A stretch of DNA of 64,000 bases from Anniella stebbinsi (lineage: Eukaryota > Chordata > Lepidosauria > Squamata > Anniellidae). The position numbers and the translations under genes were made by a program. The notes under the pieces are model-generated. The model ran no database searches. It saw nothing but the letters and a program-made list of their open reading frames with translations, and was not told the origin of the DNA. The DNA is taken from contig JARDYH010000002.1 in NCBI GenBank assembly GCA_029215795.1, positions 44,252,001 to 44,316,000 on the forward strand. The letters run 5' to 3'. Below are positions 43,384 to 53,880 of this stretch, piece after piece. Within the stretch, counting starts at the first letter, position 1. Each line of letters opens with the position of its first letter.

Positions 43384-43507
43384 CAGTGTTTCCCGTCCTG
43401 GTGCCCTCCAGGTGTTTGGGACTACAGCTCCCAGCTTTCCTGAATATTGACCATACTGATGGGAGTTGAACTTCAAAACCTCAGGGAGACTAGGCTGAGG
43501 AAGGCTG
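43384..43507. mobile_element. Short palindromic hAT-like MITE, 8-bp duplication
   Basis: CAGTGTTTCCCGTCCTGGTG at the left. The right end is decayed (complement CAGCCTTCCTCAGCC). Inner arms are GGACTACAGCTCCCAG and GATGGGAGTTGAACTTC. Flanks CTATACAC (43376-43383) and GTATACAC (43508-43515) differ at one base, as expected for an old 8-bp duplication. Confidence 0.82.
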
Positions 43508-43528
43508 GTATACACAGTTACCTGAGAA

Positions 43529-43663
43529 TAGGGCCCTTTCTACACCATAGGGGTGCAGAGGGAGGGAGGGAGAGCGATCCCGGAAGTACCTAATACACAC
43601 CATTGGAGCATAGGGACCAGCTGGGGGCCATCCCAGGCAAACAGCCTGTGTAGAAACGGCCTA
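43529..43663. mobile_element. TIR MITE, short form, copy 2
   Basis: TAGGGCCCTTTCTACACC at the left faces a right end whose complement is TAGGCCGTTTCTACACAGG. The interior (GAAGTACCTAATACACACC, ATAGGGACCAGCTGGGGGCC) matches the copy at 23632-23780. Confidence 0.82.
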
Positions 43664-43682
43664 GGTCCCATTGAATAGACAT

Positions 43683-44072
43683 TGTCAAGGTAAAAATCCA
43701 CTTTGGTTGCAAGGCAACTCAGTTTTATTGAGTGTAATGCAGTTGTATGGAGAGGGTCCTACAGACAAAGTACTCTCCTGGCAGTGTGAAAAGCATGTAT
43801 ATTTATACAAAATAGCATCTTAACCAATTAACAGTTGGCAAAATTCTGAAGCAAAACAAAGACAGATCAAATAAAACTTCTTCATTATACCTTATCAACA
43901 GGTGGCCCATAATAACTCTTCTAGCAATGTCAGATAGACCTGGATGGTCAGTCCTCCTTATCAAGCTGCTTGTTTGTCTCATCCTATATCAAAAGGTCTT
44001 GACATTTAGAAATTTCAATTAAGCATTTCTTTCCAATTAAGTAGTTTCAACATTACCTCACATTCCGGCACA
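43683..44072 (-). mobile_element. Probable solo LTR
   Basis: Read on the minus strand, the segment starts TGTGCCGGAATGTGAGG and ends ACCTTGACA, so it has TG...CA boundaries. It carries a TATA box (TATAAATATA, plus 43798-43807) about 75 bases before AATAAA (plus 43724-43729), with CCTTGCAACC in the U5-like part. This is the promoter and polyadenylation layout of a retroviral or Gypsy-type LTR. Flanks GACAT and TACAT agree at four of five positions. No gag, pol or env sequence adjoins it. Confidence 0.5.
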
Positions 44073-44985
44073 TACATCATTCCAGTCCCATCATGCAGTT
44101 CACGTACAAGAACCAAACTACATACAGAGGCCTACATACAGAGCAGGTATATGAAGGCTTGTGGCCTTGCTTTCTCAACATGCACAGTATTTTGCAGCAC
44201 TGCTTTCTTGCTTGGTTTAGGAATGGCCACAGGTAAGAAGGAATGATATAATTTAAATAAAAATATATACAATGTGGTTTTTATTTGCCTATTTCATCCT
44301 GATTTTTGCTGTCTCATTTCTACAAAAGCCAAAGCTGCAATGTACCAGGATCCCTAGGGATCAGATAATATAGAAATTGAAATAAACAAACAATTGCACT
44401 TGCGGCAACAGAGCAGTTGCTTTATGAGATGTCAATTAAGGAGAAGTTGAATACTCGATTATTTCATGGGTTTAAAACTTGTAAGTTATTTCCCTTGCTG
44501 CATTCTGATTCAAATTTCTCATACAACTAGAATATATTATTTTACATGCAATACTAGAGCTATTTATTTTTCCTCAGTCCAGGAGAGAGTAGATAGCAAT
44601 AGAAGAAACACAGACATGAGATAGAATTTTTAGATTTAAAAAGAGGTTCAAATTCAGAACAATTAAAGTCAGATGTTGAAACATATTCATTTCTGTTATT
44701 TAAATAATTTGCAATGGATAGGTATGAAAGCCTGTGAAAATTCATGGGCACCCATCCACAGATGCTTGTTATATGCAGCAGAAGAAAATACAACAATAGT
44801 GTATACTATATGTGTACATATGAACGCTTCGTGGTTCTTGTGAAATCTTAATCGTCTCATCTCTAGGCTAAATATAGCCAGTTTTTTCAACCAGACTTAT
44901 ATGAAGAATAGATTGCAGGATCAACTTCTTCTTCTTTTCTTTTGTTAGGTCTAAGGAAGACTTTCAATCAGTTCACATTTTAATG
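44073..44985. other. Unclassified AT-rich DNA
   Basis: No gene recognised. Frames on the minus strand (44560-44890) show no known motif. Confidence 0.35.
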
Positions 44986-44989
44986 TGAA

Positions 44990-45330
44990 TATACCCAATT
45001 TCACACTGTCAAACCAATATACTTGCCAAAAGTCTGTTATCTTTTGAATTGTGCACTTTCCCAAATTTTGCGAAGGAGTTGTCTAATCCAAAAATGCATA
45101 GAAAGATCTGTATATTCTGGAAATGTGCTCACAAAAACTGTGAATATTAGGGAAAATAATGTTTAAAATACATTATTGGGAAAATGGCTTGTAAAAATGT
45201 GTATATTAGGCAAAACTATGTACAACGATGCATGTATTAAGAGAAATGCACACAAACATGCATATGCATTTTCTGGCAAACCAAAAGTTTGGGGATGAAC
45301 CAAACTGAAGAGTAAAAACAAACAAACTCC
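44990..45330. repeat. AT-rich dispersed repeat, copy 3
   Basis: Matches 955-1300: GTGTATATTAGGCAAAAC, GAGAAATGCACACAA and AAAGTTTGGGGATGAACC occur in the same order. Family name unknown; hAT-like by its TAGGGATGG end in the 24913 copy. Confidence 0.65.
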
Positions 45331-45390
45331 AATTTGAAACAAACTTAAGTTATGACTGGGGGGGGACCACCCTGAATTGATAGATTCAGT

Positions 45391-45418
45391 CACACACACA
45401 CACACATATATATATTCA
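45391..45418. repeat. (CA)n(TA)n microsatellite
   Basis: About eight CA units followed by five TA units. Confidence 0.9.
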
Positions 45419-45710
45419 CAAGATCCACCAACAAGATCCACCATGCACAAGTTCAAAATACATACAAATAGAATTAAACCATTTAGAGTCCAAAAACCAT
45501 TTAGAATCCAATATTTTTTTGAGTACCTGAATTGAACTGACCTTTCTAGTCACTTCTGGTCATCTTCATGTCAGCAGTATAATTTATGGTGGCCGAGGTG
45601 TGGTGGGGGAGTGGCACCACTTTGTTGGAGTCAGAAATCCTTTGCTGAACTACAAAGATCTAACTTAGCTCCAGATCTACCCTGCCTATGCCTGTGTTAT
45701 ATGACTTGGC
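45419..45710. other. Unclassified DNA
   Basis: Contains ATCCACCA and CATTTAGA small direct repeats (45422-45510). No gene. Confidence 0.3.
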
Positions 45711-45711
45711 T

Positions 45712-45870
45712 TTTAATCCTTTCACCATCCTAGTTCCCCTGCTCTGCACGCACTCTGCTTTACCAATGCCCTCCTTAAAATATGGCACTCAGAACTGGAC
45801 ACAGTAGTCCAGATGCAGCCTGGCCAGTGCCAAATAGATTGCAACAAGCTTATTTAGAAGCTGAATCATA
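45712..45870 (-). mobile_element. CR1 fragment (ORF2 3' region/UTR)
   Basis: The plus strand reads CACCATCCTAGTTCCCCTGC, TGCCCTCCTTAAAATATGGC and GTCCAGATGCAGCCTGGCCA, the antisense of a well-known CR1 segment. Confidence 0.7.
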
Positions 45871-46189
45871 CTGCTGAGACAGCTTGTGATAAACTACAGT
45901 AATGCAGCTAAGGAATTTTAAACCATGGACATAATGGTCTTATACAGGACCCACCTTCAGACAGCAATGCGTAATATTTCAGTTGTGATGCACAGAACAT
46001 TTCTCTTCTCCCCCTTCCATGCTTTATAGCTGCTTCAACATTCCCGATATATCAGCCCAATCAAACACTTTGCTAACCCTGATTTTTTTTAAAAAAGAAA
46101 TATGCTGAGCATTTGCCGTTTCAGATTTTAAACTCACTTAAAGCATTGAGATAAGGGTACTAGTTCTGATGGTTATATGTTACATCCAG

Positions 46190-46347
46190 TATCAGAAGTA
46201 ATATGCCTATGTACACCAGTTGTTGGGGAACATGAGCAGGAGGGTGCTGTTGCACTCATGTCCTGCTTGTGAGATTCTCACAGGCAGCTGGTTGGCCACT
46301 GTGGGAATAGTATGCTGGATGCAGCATGGCTCTTCTTATGTTCATAG
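46190..46347 (+). mobile_element. CR1-like LINE 3' UTR end
   Basis: CCAGTTGTTGGGGAACATGA, TGTTGCACTCATGTCCTGC, GGTTGGCCACTGTGGGA and CATGGCTCTTCTTATGTTCA are the sense strand of the 3' UTR found antisense at 132 and 19498. It ends at the usual 3' terminus. Confidence 0.8.
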
Positions 46348-46639
46348 TACCATCATAACTACAGGAATGAAATGTTTACTTCTGCTGCCCTAATGCTAAA
46401 CCCATTTCCTCGGGAATAAGCATCTCTCTTGTATAAAAGGATAATATATATTTAAAGTAAAAATAATCAGTTGAGCTTCTGTAACCATGTCCATGCATCA
46501 CTGGCAGCCCCCTGACTATAACAATATTCTTTAAAATAATACCAATATTATTGTTGTTATTGTTGAGGACAACCATAACTAATTTAAAATATATGAGTAA
46601 CATTTTGTTAAAAAATAGTTTCAGGGAGGTGTATCTTCT
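46348..46639. other. Unclassified DNA
   Basis: AT-rich, no gene seen; a short AACAATAATAATATTGG-type run near 46540-46565. Confidence 0.3.
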
Positions 46640-47225
46640 TAGGAAAAAGGGAGAGATGTTTGCTGATTTTTGCTGCTTTTGATTTTATGATCTTATGTTT
46701 TATTTTGCATTTAAATTAGGGTGACCAACTGTCAGGATTTCCCCGGATTTGTCCTAGTTTTTGTTCTATTCTGGGTGTCAGGGGGGATTTTCTGTAATTT
46801 TCTATAATGTCCTGGAAAGACACACTTTCCCTTTAAAGGCTGTATTAGCATGGTGGGAGGGAATGACACACCTTCTGGAGGTGGGTCATTTCCCTCGCAC
46901 TGCTCCAATCAGGGCCTGAAAGGGGAAAGCGTGTCATTCCCAGACATTATAGAAAAGGCCCTGATTGGAGCAGTGGAGGGTGGGACTTACACACTTTCCC
47001 CTCCTCCACCCCATTTCAGGCCTTTAAGGTGGTGGAGGTGAATGACATGCATCCCAGAGGCCCCTGAAAGCTGCTTTCCCACCCCCACCCCACTGGGTGT
47101 CCTCTTTTTTAGTTTCCCAAATGTGGTCACCCTATTTAAATTGTTTAATGTTTGCTTATTGTAAACCACCCAGATAACTCTTTGTGATGGGGCAGCATGT
47201 AAATGTTATAAGTAAATAAATAAAG
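46640..47225 (+). mobile_element. L2-type 3' UTR split by a MITE
   Basis: L2-like 3' UTR sequence (GCTTTTGATTTTATGATC, up to CATTTAAATT) continues after the MITE at 46718-47133 with GTTTAATGTTTGCTTATTGT and AAACCACCCAGATAACTC, then ATGGGGCAGCATG-like sequence and AAATAAATAAA. Compare the intact tails at 53330 and 57740. Confidence 0.7.
46718..47133. mobile_element. Non-autonomous DNA transposon, 9-bp duplication
   Basis: ATTTAAATT at 46709-46717 and 47134-47142 flanks perfect ends AGGGTGACCA and TGGTCACCCT. Inside, facing blocks ACTGCTCCAATCAGGGCCT and AGGCCCTGATTGGAGCAGT form an 18-20-bp stem. A 9-bp duplication would fit Mutator-like elements. Because the site is an AT palindrome, an 8-bp hAT duplication is also possible. 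Confidence 0.85.
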
Positions 47226-47269
47226 TAAGCTTTAGAATCTTGATATTATCACTGAAGTGTTCTTTTGCA

Positions 47270-47660
47270 TTAGTTTGGGTGCAATCCAAAACTCCCTGAG
47301 GATTCAGATCTCCCTCTCCAAGGACGGAAAGAGAGGTCTGCCCTTGGAGGTGGAGATCCATCCAGAAAACCTTCTCCCTGATGCTGCAGAAACCTCCACA
47401 GCCCTTGCTTCACCAGTGTGGGAACTTCCTTGGCATTCCTTGGGTGCATCAGGGGAGAACTGGAATCCACAGGATCCAAAGCCTTTCCATAATCCCCAGC
47501 ATTCCCCGCCCTGAAACCAGCAGGAAATCTATGCCAGTCCTGGAGCAGGCATAAATTAATTCCATCCTAAATGAGAGGGAACTTGGAGGAGGTGAAAAAA
47601 TAACCTGGGAAAGGGGGAAAGCAATGGAACACTGCTACTCCCAGTTTGTCAGTGTGCGCT
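47270..47660. repeat. Dispersed repeat, copy 1
   Basis: Similar to 56757-57055: GGTGCAATCC start, CCTCCACA block, AAACCAGCAGGAAATCTATG then CCAGTCCTGGA, and ACACTGCT-CCC near the end. Family unknown. Confidence 0.5.
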
Positions 47661-49205
47661 CAGCTGAGCTTTGGATATGGCAGATCCTCCACCTTTGGTT
47701 CTGCTCCCCCACTCTCTGCATACCCCGATGGTAGGTTTGCTCTGCCAGGGTGACAGGGGATTACAGAGATGCAGGGACAATTTATTCCAAATAAGTAAGA
47801 TTTGTTCATGGTGGGTTCTGCAATACACTGAAAACACATTCCAGACTTTTCTTAAGCCTTGACAGTAAAATGAGAATCCCTTGTAAAAAGCCTGTGAACA
47901 GAGCTGCTTAAAGGAAACGCTTTTGTAACCTTCATGCACACATTAGCCACTGAAATCAAATTTAGAAGCACAAGTCTCCCATTTCGAAAGTGCATTCCTT
48001 TGTTTCTTTTGTCATTCCAATTGCCTGGACTCTGTCCTCTAAACACATCTTAGCTGGCAGACAGTCTGAGCCGCTGTGCTGCAGGCTTCCTTAGTGAAGA
48101 TTAAATTGTCTGGTACAATATGCTGACATTCAAAATTTAAGGCAGCTATTTGTCTATGACTCATTTTTGGCCCTGGCACATTACTCTCTAGCTGGCAGCA
48201 CTAAAAATCATAGATTATGAGTCCGCACTGGATTTCATAAATGTTCCACCATCGTAAGCAGGAGTGCAGCCACTCTTGCCTTTCATATCTTCATTGCCAG
48301 ATGACAAGCGGCTTCGGATTCATTTCTGTCTTCAAACCAATTTCTTTTAGTCCACTTCAGCATGGAAATCAAACTCCTGTGGATCATTTTCTTGGACTTG
48401 CTTTGCAGGAGAATTAGGTGTTGCTGTTGAGGTTGAGTTTATTTAAATCAATATGCATTAAGGAGTCCAACTGGCTGAAAGAAAGAACTAGATTGAGAAG
48501 TGATCTTTGGAGAAACCTTTGATCTTTGCATCAGTGGTGAATTAGTGACTAATGAAGCTATTAGTACCTGCTAATCCAAGGAACAGTATTTATTTAAAAG
48601 TCACCTGATCTACCCAGGAACAAGAAATACATTTCAACACAGCACACCCATTGTAAATTACAGTGATAGACTGAGACTCATTGGAACATCTTTACTTTAT
48701 CTTAAACATAAGATAATAATGTGCACAGAATTTCATCTCTGCTCTTTTTGGCTCCTTTTTCTTTTAATGCTCTTTTGCTATTTTCTTAGCATTTGTAGCA
48801 GCAGCAACAATTGACTAACAGTGAGTGACAGATCAAACACCTGGAAAGCTGTTGCCTTCATATTTTATTGATGTTTTTTGAGTGATGGGAACATGTTAAA
48901 GGCAGATGCTAAAATAATTCAGTCTGCATGCATCTGATCTGCTATTTGGGATATAATTAGTAGATCAGATTTCAATAAGCAGTGTGTAATTGTCCCCATC
49001 TACAGAAAAGCAGGGAATTATTTAAACTACCTGCAAATAATTCAAATGAGTCTGGGTCTGCTACTACTAATATTGGGATGGATCCAGACTTCGAGTTTAT
49101 CCAATGAAGTCAGTGGGACTTAGGTTAATCATATATAACTTGTCGATTTCAATGGGCATACTCTATGAGTAAGTCTGGTTCTAACCCATTGCTTTAAATA
49201 ATAAA
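47661..49205. other. Mostly unique DNA, candidate conserved non-coding region
   Basis: 48050-49060 contains none of the window's repeat motifs and has balanced, varied sequence (for example AATTTAAGGCAGCTATTTG and TAGTAGATCAGATTTCAATA). Unbroken repeat-free stretches of this length are rare here. At 49075-49190 the dispersed motif CAGTGGGACTTAGG reappears. No reading frame of interest. Confidence 0.35.
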
Positions 49206-49212
49206 GTCCAAG

Positions 49213-49771
49213 TGAGTTTTATTTATTTATTTTATTTATTTAAAACATTTCTTAGCTGCCTTTCAGGGCAGAAGCCCTCCCAAGGTAGCTTACATCCATA
49301 CATATAACAGTATAAACCTTAAAAGCAATAAAAGCATAGAGAGTAAAATATCAGTTAAAAACAATAAAAGCTAATATTAAAAACTAAGAATAAAAACAAT
49401 AAGGGCAATAGCAGCAGAACAGTACTCATTTATGAGAAGGCCATAGTAAAATAAAATGTTTTTAAGGTCTTCTTAAAAACCTGTAAGGATGGTTCATGGC
49501 AGATAGTCAGTAGGAGCCTGTTCCACAGGTGTGGGGCCACTGCTGAGAAGGCCCTCTCCCATGTGGAGACCCACCTAATTTTTCTCACAGGTGGGCAGGT
49601 GAGAAGAGCCTCTCTTTTTGATCTTAAAGTGCGGTCAGGCTGATATGGGTGAAAGTGGTCCTTCAAGTAGCTTGGTTCCAAACTGCTTAGGGCTTTAAAG
49701 GTCAAAACCAGTACTTTAAATTGGGCTTGGAAACACACAGGCAGCCAGTGCAGCTGGCACAGTATAGGCAT
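49213..49771 (-). pseudogene. L2-type LINE 3' end
   Basis: The minus frame reads LCQLHWLPVCFQAQFKVLVL, TFKALSSLEPSYLKDHF, RAFSAVAPHLWNRL and FKKTLKTFYF, the L2 C terminus. A long 3' UTR follows and a (TAAA)n tail (plus strand TTTATTTATTTATTTTATTT at 49218-49240). Several residues differ from the 36-kb copy; 5'-truncated. Confidence 0.85.
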
Positions 49772-50154
49772 TGTAGGAGCTCAATGAGACTTACTCCAAA
49801 GTAAGTAAATATGCTTATAATTGTAAAATTAAAGACTATCCAGATGATCAATTTAGAGAGTACAACAAATGCACAGCTGTTGATGGTTTGTTTGTTTTTG
49901 AGATCCAAGCATCTTTCTGCCTCTATTATAAGAATGTAACTTTTTTGTTTGTTTTTCAGAACACAATCTGTTTATAATTTCTCTAGGAAAATGTGAGTTT
50001 CCTCCCTCAAGCTAGTATACAGAGGTGGTTTATGCATACAAGAAATTCAACATAATCCCTTCTCAAACTATACCACTTCAGACTGCATGTGTGGGAATCA
50101 CATCTTCAGATGCTTTTGCATAGAAACTCATTGTGTGCAAGCAAAATTACATAT
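49772..50154. other. Unclassified AT-rich DNA
   Basis: No gene or named element. Confidence 0.3.
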
Positions 50155-50545
50155 TTTATTTGTTCATTACATTTATATACTGCCCTATAGCCAAAGCTCT
50201 CTGGGCAGTTTACAAATTTTTAAAAGATTGAACATTAAAAAGTCAATATACGAAACCATAAAATATAAAAACAGTTGATATTTAAAACATTTTAAACTTT
50301 TACGCCTGGCCAAAAATTAAGTTAAAAGCCTCAACTTAAGCTGTTAGAATACCTGGGAGAAAAGAAAAGTTTTAACCTGGCGCTGAAAGGATAACAGTGT
50401 TGGCACCAGGTGGGCCTCATCGGGGAGATCATTCCATAATTGGGGGGCCACCACAGAGAAGGCCTTCTCCCTAGTTGCTGTCCTCCGAGCTTCCCTCGGA
50501 GTAGGCACCTGGAGGAGGACCTTAGAGAAGACTAGCCTAGACCTA
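50155..50545 (-). pseudogene. L2-type LINE 3' end, second subfamily
   Basis: The minus frame contains TATREKAFSVVAPQLWNDLP and FQRQVKTFLFSQVF, followed by a 3' UTR reading (minus) AACTGCCCAGAGAGCTTTGG-like sequence near 50195. The subfamily is the same as 52980-53420. Confidence 0.82.
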
Positions 50546-51257
50546 GCTTCAATGTAGAACAAGAGTTTTCAACATTCTGAGAGGTTTCTTCAATATGGGG
50601 AAGCATTTGCTCATAATATTCTCCATTTCCAGACTGAGGTGGTACAGTCCAGGAATTTCTACAATGTGATTTTGCTGAATGTGTAGCTTGTCTTTTTATG
50701 CTCTGCAACCCAGTTTTAACTTCAGCCTTCCTCACTGGACATTTACTTAGTTACTTATCACTCATATATGCCCAGGGCTTCAAAAGATTTCCACTTTCTG
50801 CAGGATGGAAAAGGTCCAAAAAGATTCGTATGCAGAAAACATAATCAATTGTATACTTGTTTTCAAAGGTCAGCATGAGAATTCTGTGGACTGTCATCTA
50901 TGCAGAAATTCTGAAATCTATACTTAGATGATGATAAATGTCCAATATTACTAATGGAGCTTTAAAAAGTTCAAAAATGATGTGTTATAATGCCAGCTTT
51001 GCCCTTACAGCATCCACCCAATTGACTTGATAGTCAAAGATGACTTTGGAGAATTTTCAAAGACAAATACAATGACAATTTCAAAAGTGAAATACACAAT
51101 GGAGATATATTCTGTTTAGGGAATCTAATACAAATAAAGCTGCTGGTGGATGCATTCTTAAAAGTATGCAATCTTGAGACCTAACCTTAGCTCCATATTG
51201 ATATGGCTTATATGTCCCCTCTCCTGATCCTTGAAATAATTGATCCCTGAAAGAATA
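50546..51257. other. Unclassified DNA
   Basis: No gene recognised. Confidence 0.35.
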
Positions 51258-51265
51258 GTTCTCAT
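51258..51265. other. 8-bp target duplication, left
   Basis: GTTCTCAT, repeated at 52533-52540. Confidence 0.85.
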
Positions 51266-52532
51266 TAGGGATGTGCACGGCCAGGAAAATCATATCGGAA
51301 TTGGAATCATAACTTCCGATTTTTAAAAAAAATCATATCGGATCGGATCGGAGGTGACTCGCTTCATATTGGATCTGAATCCAATACAAAGATCGGACAT
51401 CCGATTCTTGAATCAGATGCTTATTTTGTCCTATATACTTGATTTTTGAGACATAAACGGCTGTAACTTTTTTATTTTAAAAGCTAGAAACTTGAAACTT
51501 GGTCACATTGCAGATGAAATGTAGTTACTCATGTGTGCCATGTTTCATAAAAACATGTATCTATCTTTTAAAATAAAGAAGTTATAGGTGGTTCTTTTCC
51601 CCAATGCTAGCCTATAGGGGAAAACAGGCTTGCATGGTTGTTTTTGTTGTTGTTATTTTAAAATATAGAGACATGAACCTTGGGGACATTGCAGATTGTA
51701 TGTTGCTAGTCATGTCTCCCCAAGTTTCATGTCTCTATCTTTTAAGATGAACAAGTTATAGGTGGTTCGTTCCCCCAACGCTAGCCTATAGTGGAAAATA
51801 GGCTTGTGTTGTGGGGAAAGAACCACCTATAATTTCTTCATTTTAAAAAATAGAGACATAAAACTTGGGGAGACATGACTAGCAACATACAATCTGCAAT
51901 GTCCCCAAGGTTCATGTCTCTATCTTTTAAAATAAAAAAATCCCCCCAATGCAAGCCTATTTCCTATATAGGCTAGCTTTGGGGGAAAGAACTACCTATA
52001 ACATATTTATTTTAAAAGCTAGAGACATGAAACATGGGCACCTGGGAGATGGGATGTTGCTAGTCATGTGTGCAAAATTTCAGAATAATCTGTGCAAGCG
52101 TGTTGTGGCTATGAAGTTTTGAAAGATTGTGGTTCTGGGTTTGACTGCTGTCAAAGTAAGTTTGACAGCTGTCAAACCCAAAAGCACTATCTTTCAAAAA
52201 TTCATAGAAAATACACGCTTGCACTATTTTTAAAAAACTTGGCACACATGAGTAACTACATTCCATCTGCAACGTGAACAAGTTTCAAGTTTCTAGCTTT
52301 TAAAATAAAAAAGTTACAGCCGTTTATTTCTCCAAGGCAACCCTATGGAGAAAATGTGTGAAAATGGTGATCTGATTTTCCGAGTTTCTCTGATTAAAAT
52401 CGGACCAGAGAAAATCAGATTGGAAAAAAATGAAAGCTCCAAGGGACTGCATCAGAATCATGAATCGGGTGCCTGATTTCCTCTGATTTTAATCGGTATC
52501 AGACATTGGATCCGATACGATGCACATCCCTA
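51266..52532. mobile_element. hAT-like modular palindromic element, 1.27 kb
   Basis: The ends TAGGGATGTGCACGG and (complement) TAGGGATGTGCATCG are flanked by GTTCTCAT on both sides. Inside, a module (TTTAAAAGCTAGAAACTTGA / ACTTGGGGACATTGCAGAT) occurs in both orientations at about 51475, 51655, 51715, 51845, 51900, 52010 and 52280, so the whole element is a set of direct and inverted repeats. No transposase. A truncated relative is at 13808-14712. Confidence 0.88.
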
Positions 52533-52540
52533 GTTCTCAT
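52533..52540. other. 8-bp target duplication, right
   Basis: GTTCTCAT, identical to 51258-51265. Confidence 0.85.
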
Positions 52541-52979
52541 GGACTGGGAAAAGAAATAGGGACTTTGGCAGGAAAATATAACTCACTTTTCTCCAGTCTG
52601 AACCACTACAGATTTTGAATAAGGGAATTTCCCATAGCCTGATTTTAAGCTCACGGCCACAGTGTGTCCATCCTAGCTTTGGGAAACCTGCTGATGGATG
52701 AGTAAATGGCCGAGATGACCTAGGTGGCAGGTTCCTATAATTGGATCCACTTCTATGTCTAAGTATTATCTTGGAGTGGACAAGTGTACCTTAGAGGATG
52801 AAGGACACTCTCTGGTTCTTGAGACCCTAGTGAAAATATAAGCATAGTATCTTTAGAACCATCTATGGGTTCTCTTGACATGAATTTTGTCTCTGAAAGT
52901 CAGGATAAAGACTCCCTATCCTACAGCAACAAAGGTAATGCCTCAAAAGATGCCAAGTCTCAAAAATGTAATGCCCCAG
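52541..52979. other. Unclassified DNA
   Basis: No gene recognised; may include more decayed L2 sequence at its right end. Confidence 0.3.
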
Positions 52980-53386
52980 CTCCATAGCAGCAAACATGGT
53001 CCTCCTGCTCTGCACCTCTTCAGAAGATTGGCCTACAGGAATGGCAACAAGGGAGAGGGCCTTCTCAGTGATGGTCCCCCAATTATGGAATGATCTCCCT
53101 GACGAGGCTCACACTGGCGCCAATGTTTTTATCTTTTCAGTATCAGGTCAAGACTTTCCTCTTCTCCCAGGCATTTAACATCATATGCTAAGTTTTTAAT
53201 TGACCCCAGAACTATATTTAGGCCTGGCTGAGAGTTCACAATTGTTTTAAATGTATACTGTTTTTATATGTCATCTGTTTTCATGGTTTTATGGTTTTAA
53301 ATTTTTGTATATCGATTTAATGTCCAAAGTTTAAATTTTTGTAAACCACCCAGAGAGCTTCGGCTATGGGGCGGTATACAAATGTA

Positions 53387-53421
<35 letters not shown>
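52980..53421 (+). pseudogene. L2-type LINE 3' end with (TAA)n tail
   Basis: The plus frame reads TRERAFSVMVPQLWNDLPDE then a frame-shifted QVKTFLFSQAF-like end. The 3' UTR carries GTAAACCACCCAGAGAGCTT and ATGGGGCGGTATACAAATG, and ends in about eleven TAA/AAT units (53387-53421). 5'-truncated. Confidence 0.85.
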
Positions 53422-53679
53422 GGGCTCAAGGTGGATTAGAATAACAATACTCAAGCAACTTCAGAATTGTCTTTATAAGAGGCTGATCTCATAAAGCTTT
53501 AGAATATTGCTTGCTAGAGCCAATGCCTCCCCCTCTACAGCCATAACCAGGACAAGATGGGAAAGACTACAAGTGTATTGAAACACCAGCCTATGTATCC
53601 AGCAAATGTTGGCAGAAGTCACTTGACAGTAGCTCCAAAAGTCCTAAAGTCCTAAATCCGGGGTGCCTTGCAACATGCC

Positions 53680-53880
53680 CAGAAATGTGCTTTAATCAAT
53701 GAGAGAAGAAAACATACATTTTCAAAGAACTGATGCATACATTTGGAAATTATGCATGAAAATGCACACAAATTTTCATGCACACAAAACAAACAAAGAT
53801 CACAATCTGAGATGGATCTGAAATGGAACAAGCTTCAAGGTGGAATTTGGAGAACTTCAATGAGTTTTGCTTGCATGCAC
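53680..53880. repeat. AT-rich dispersed repeat fragment
   Basis: GAAATTATGCATGAAAATGC and GATGGATCTGAAATGGAACA resemble the family at 955 and 44990, but the match is patchy. Confidence 0.4.
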
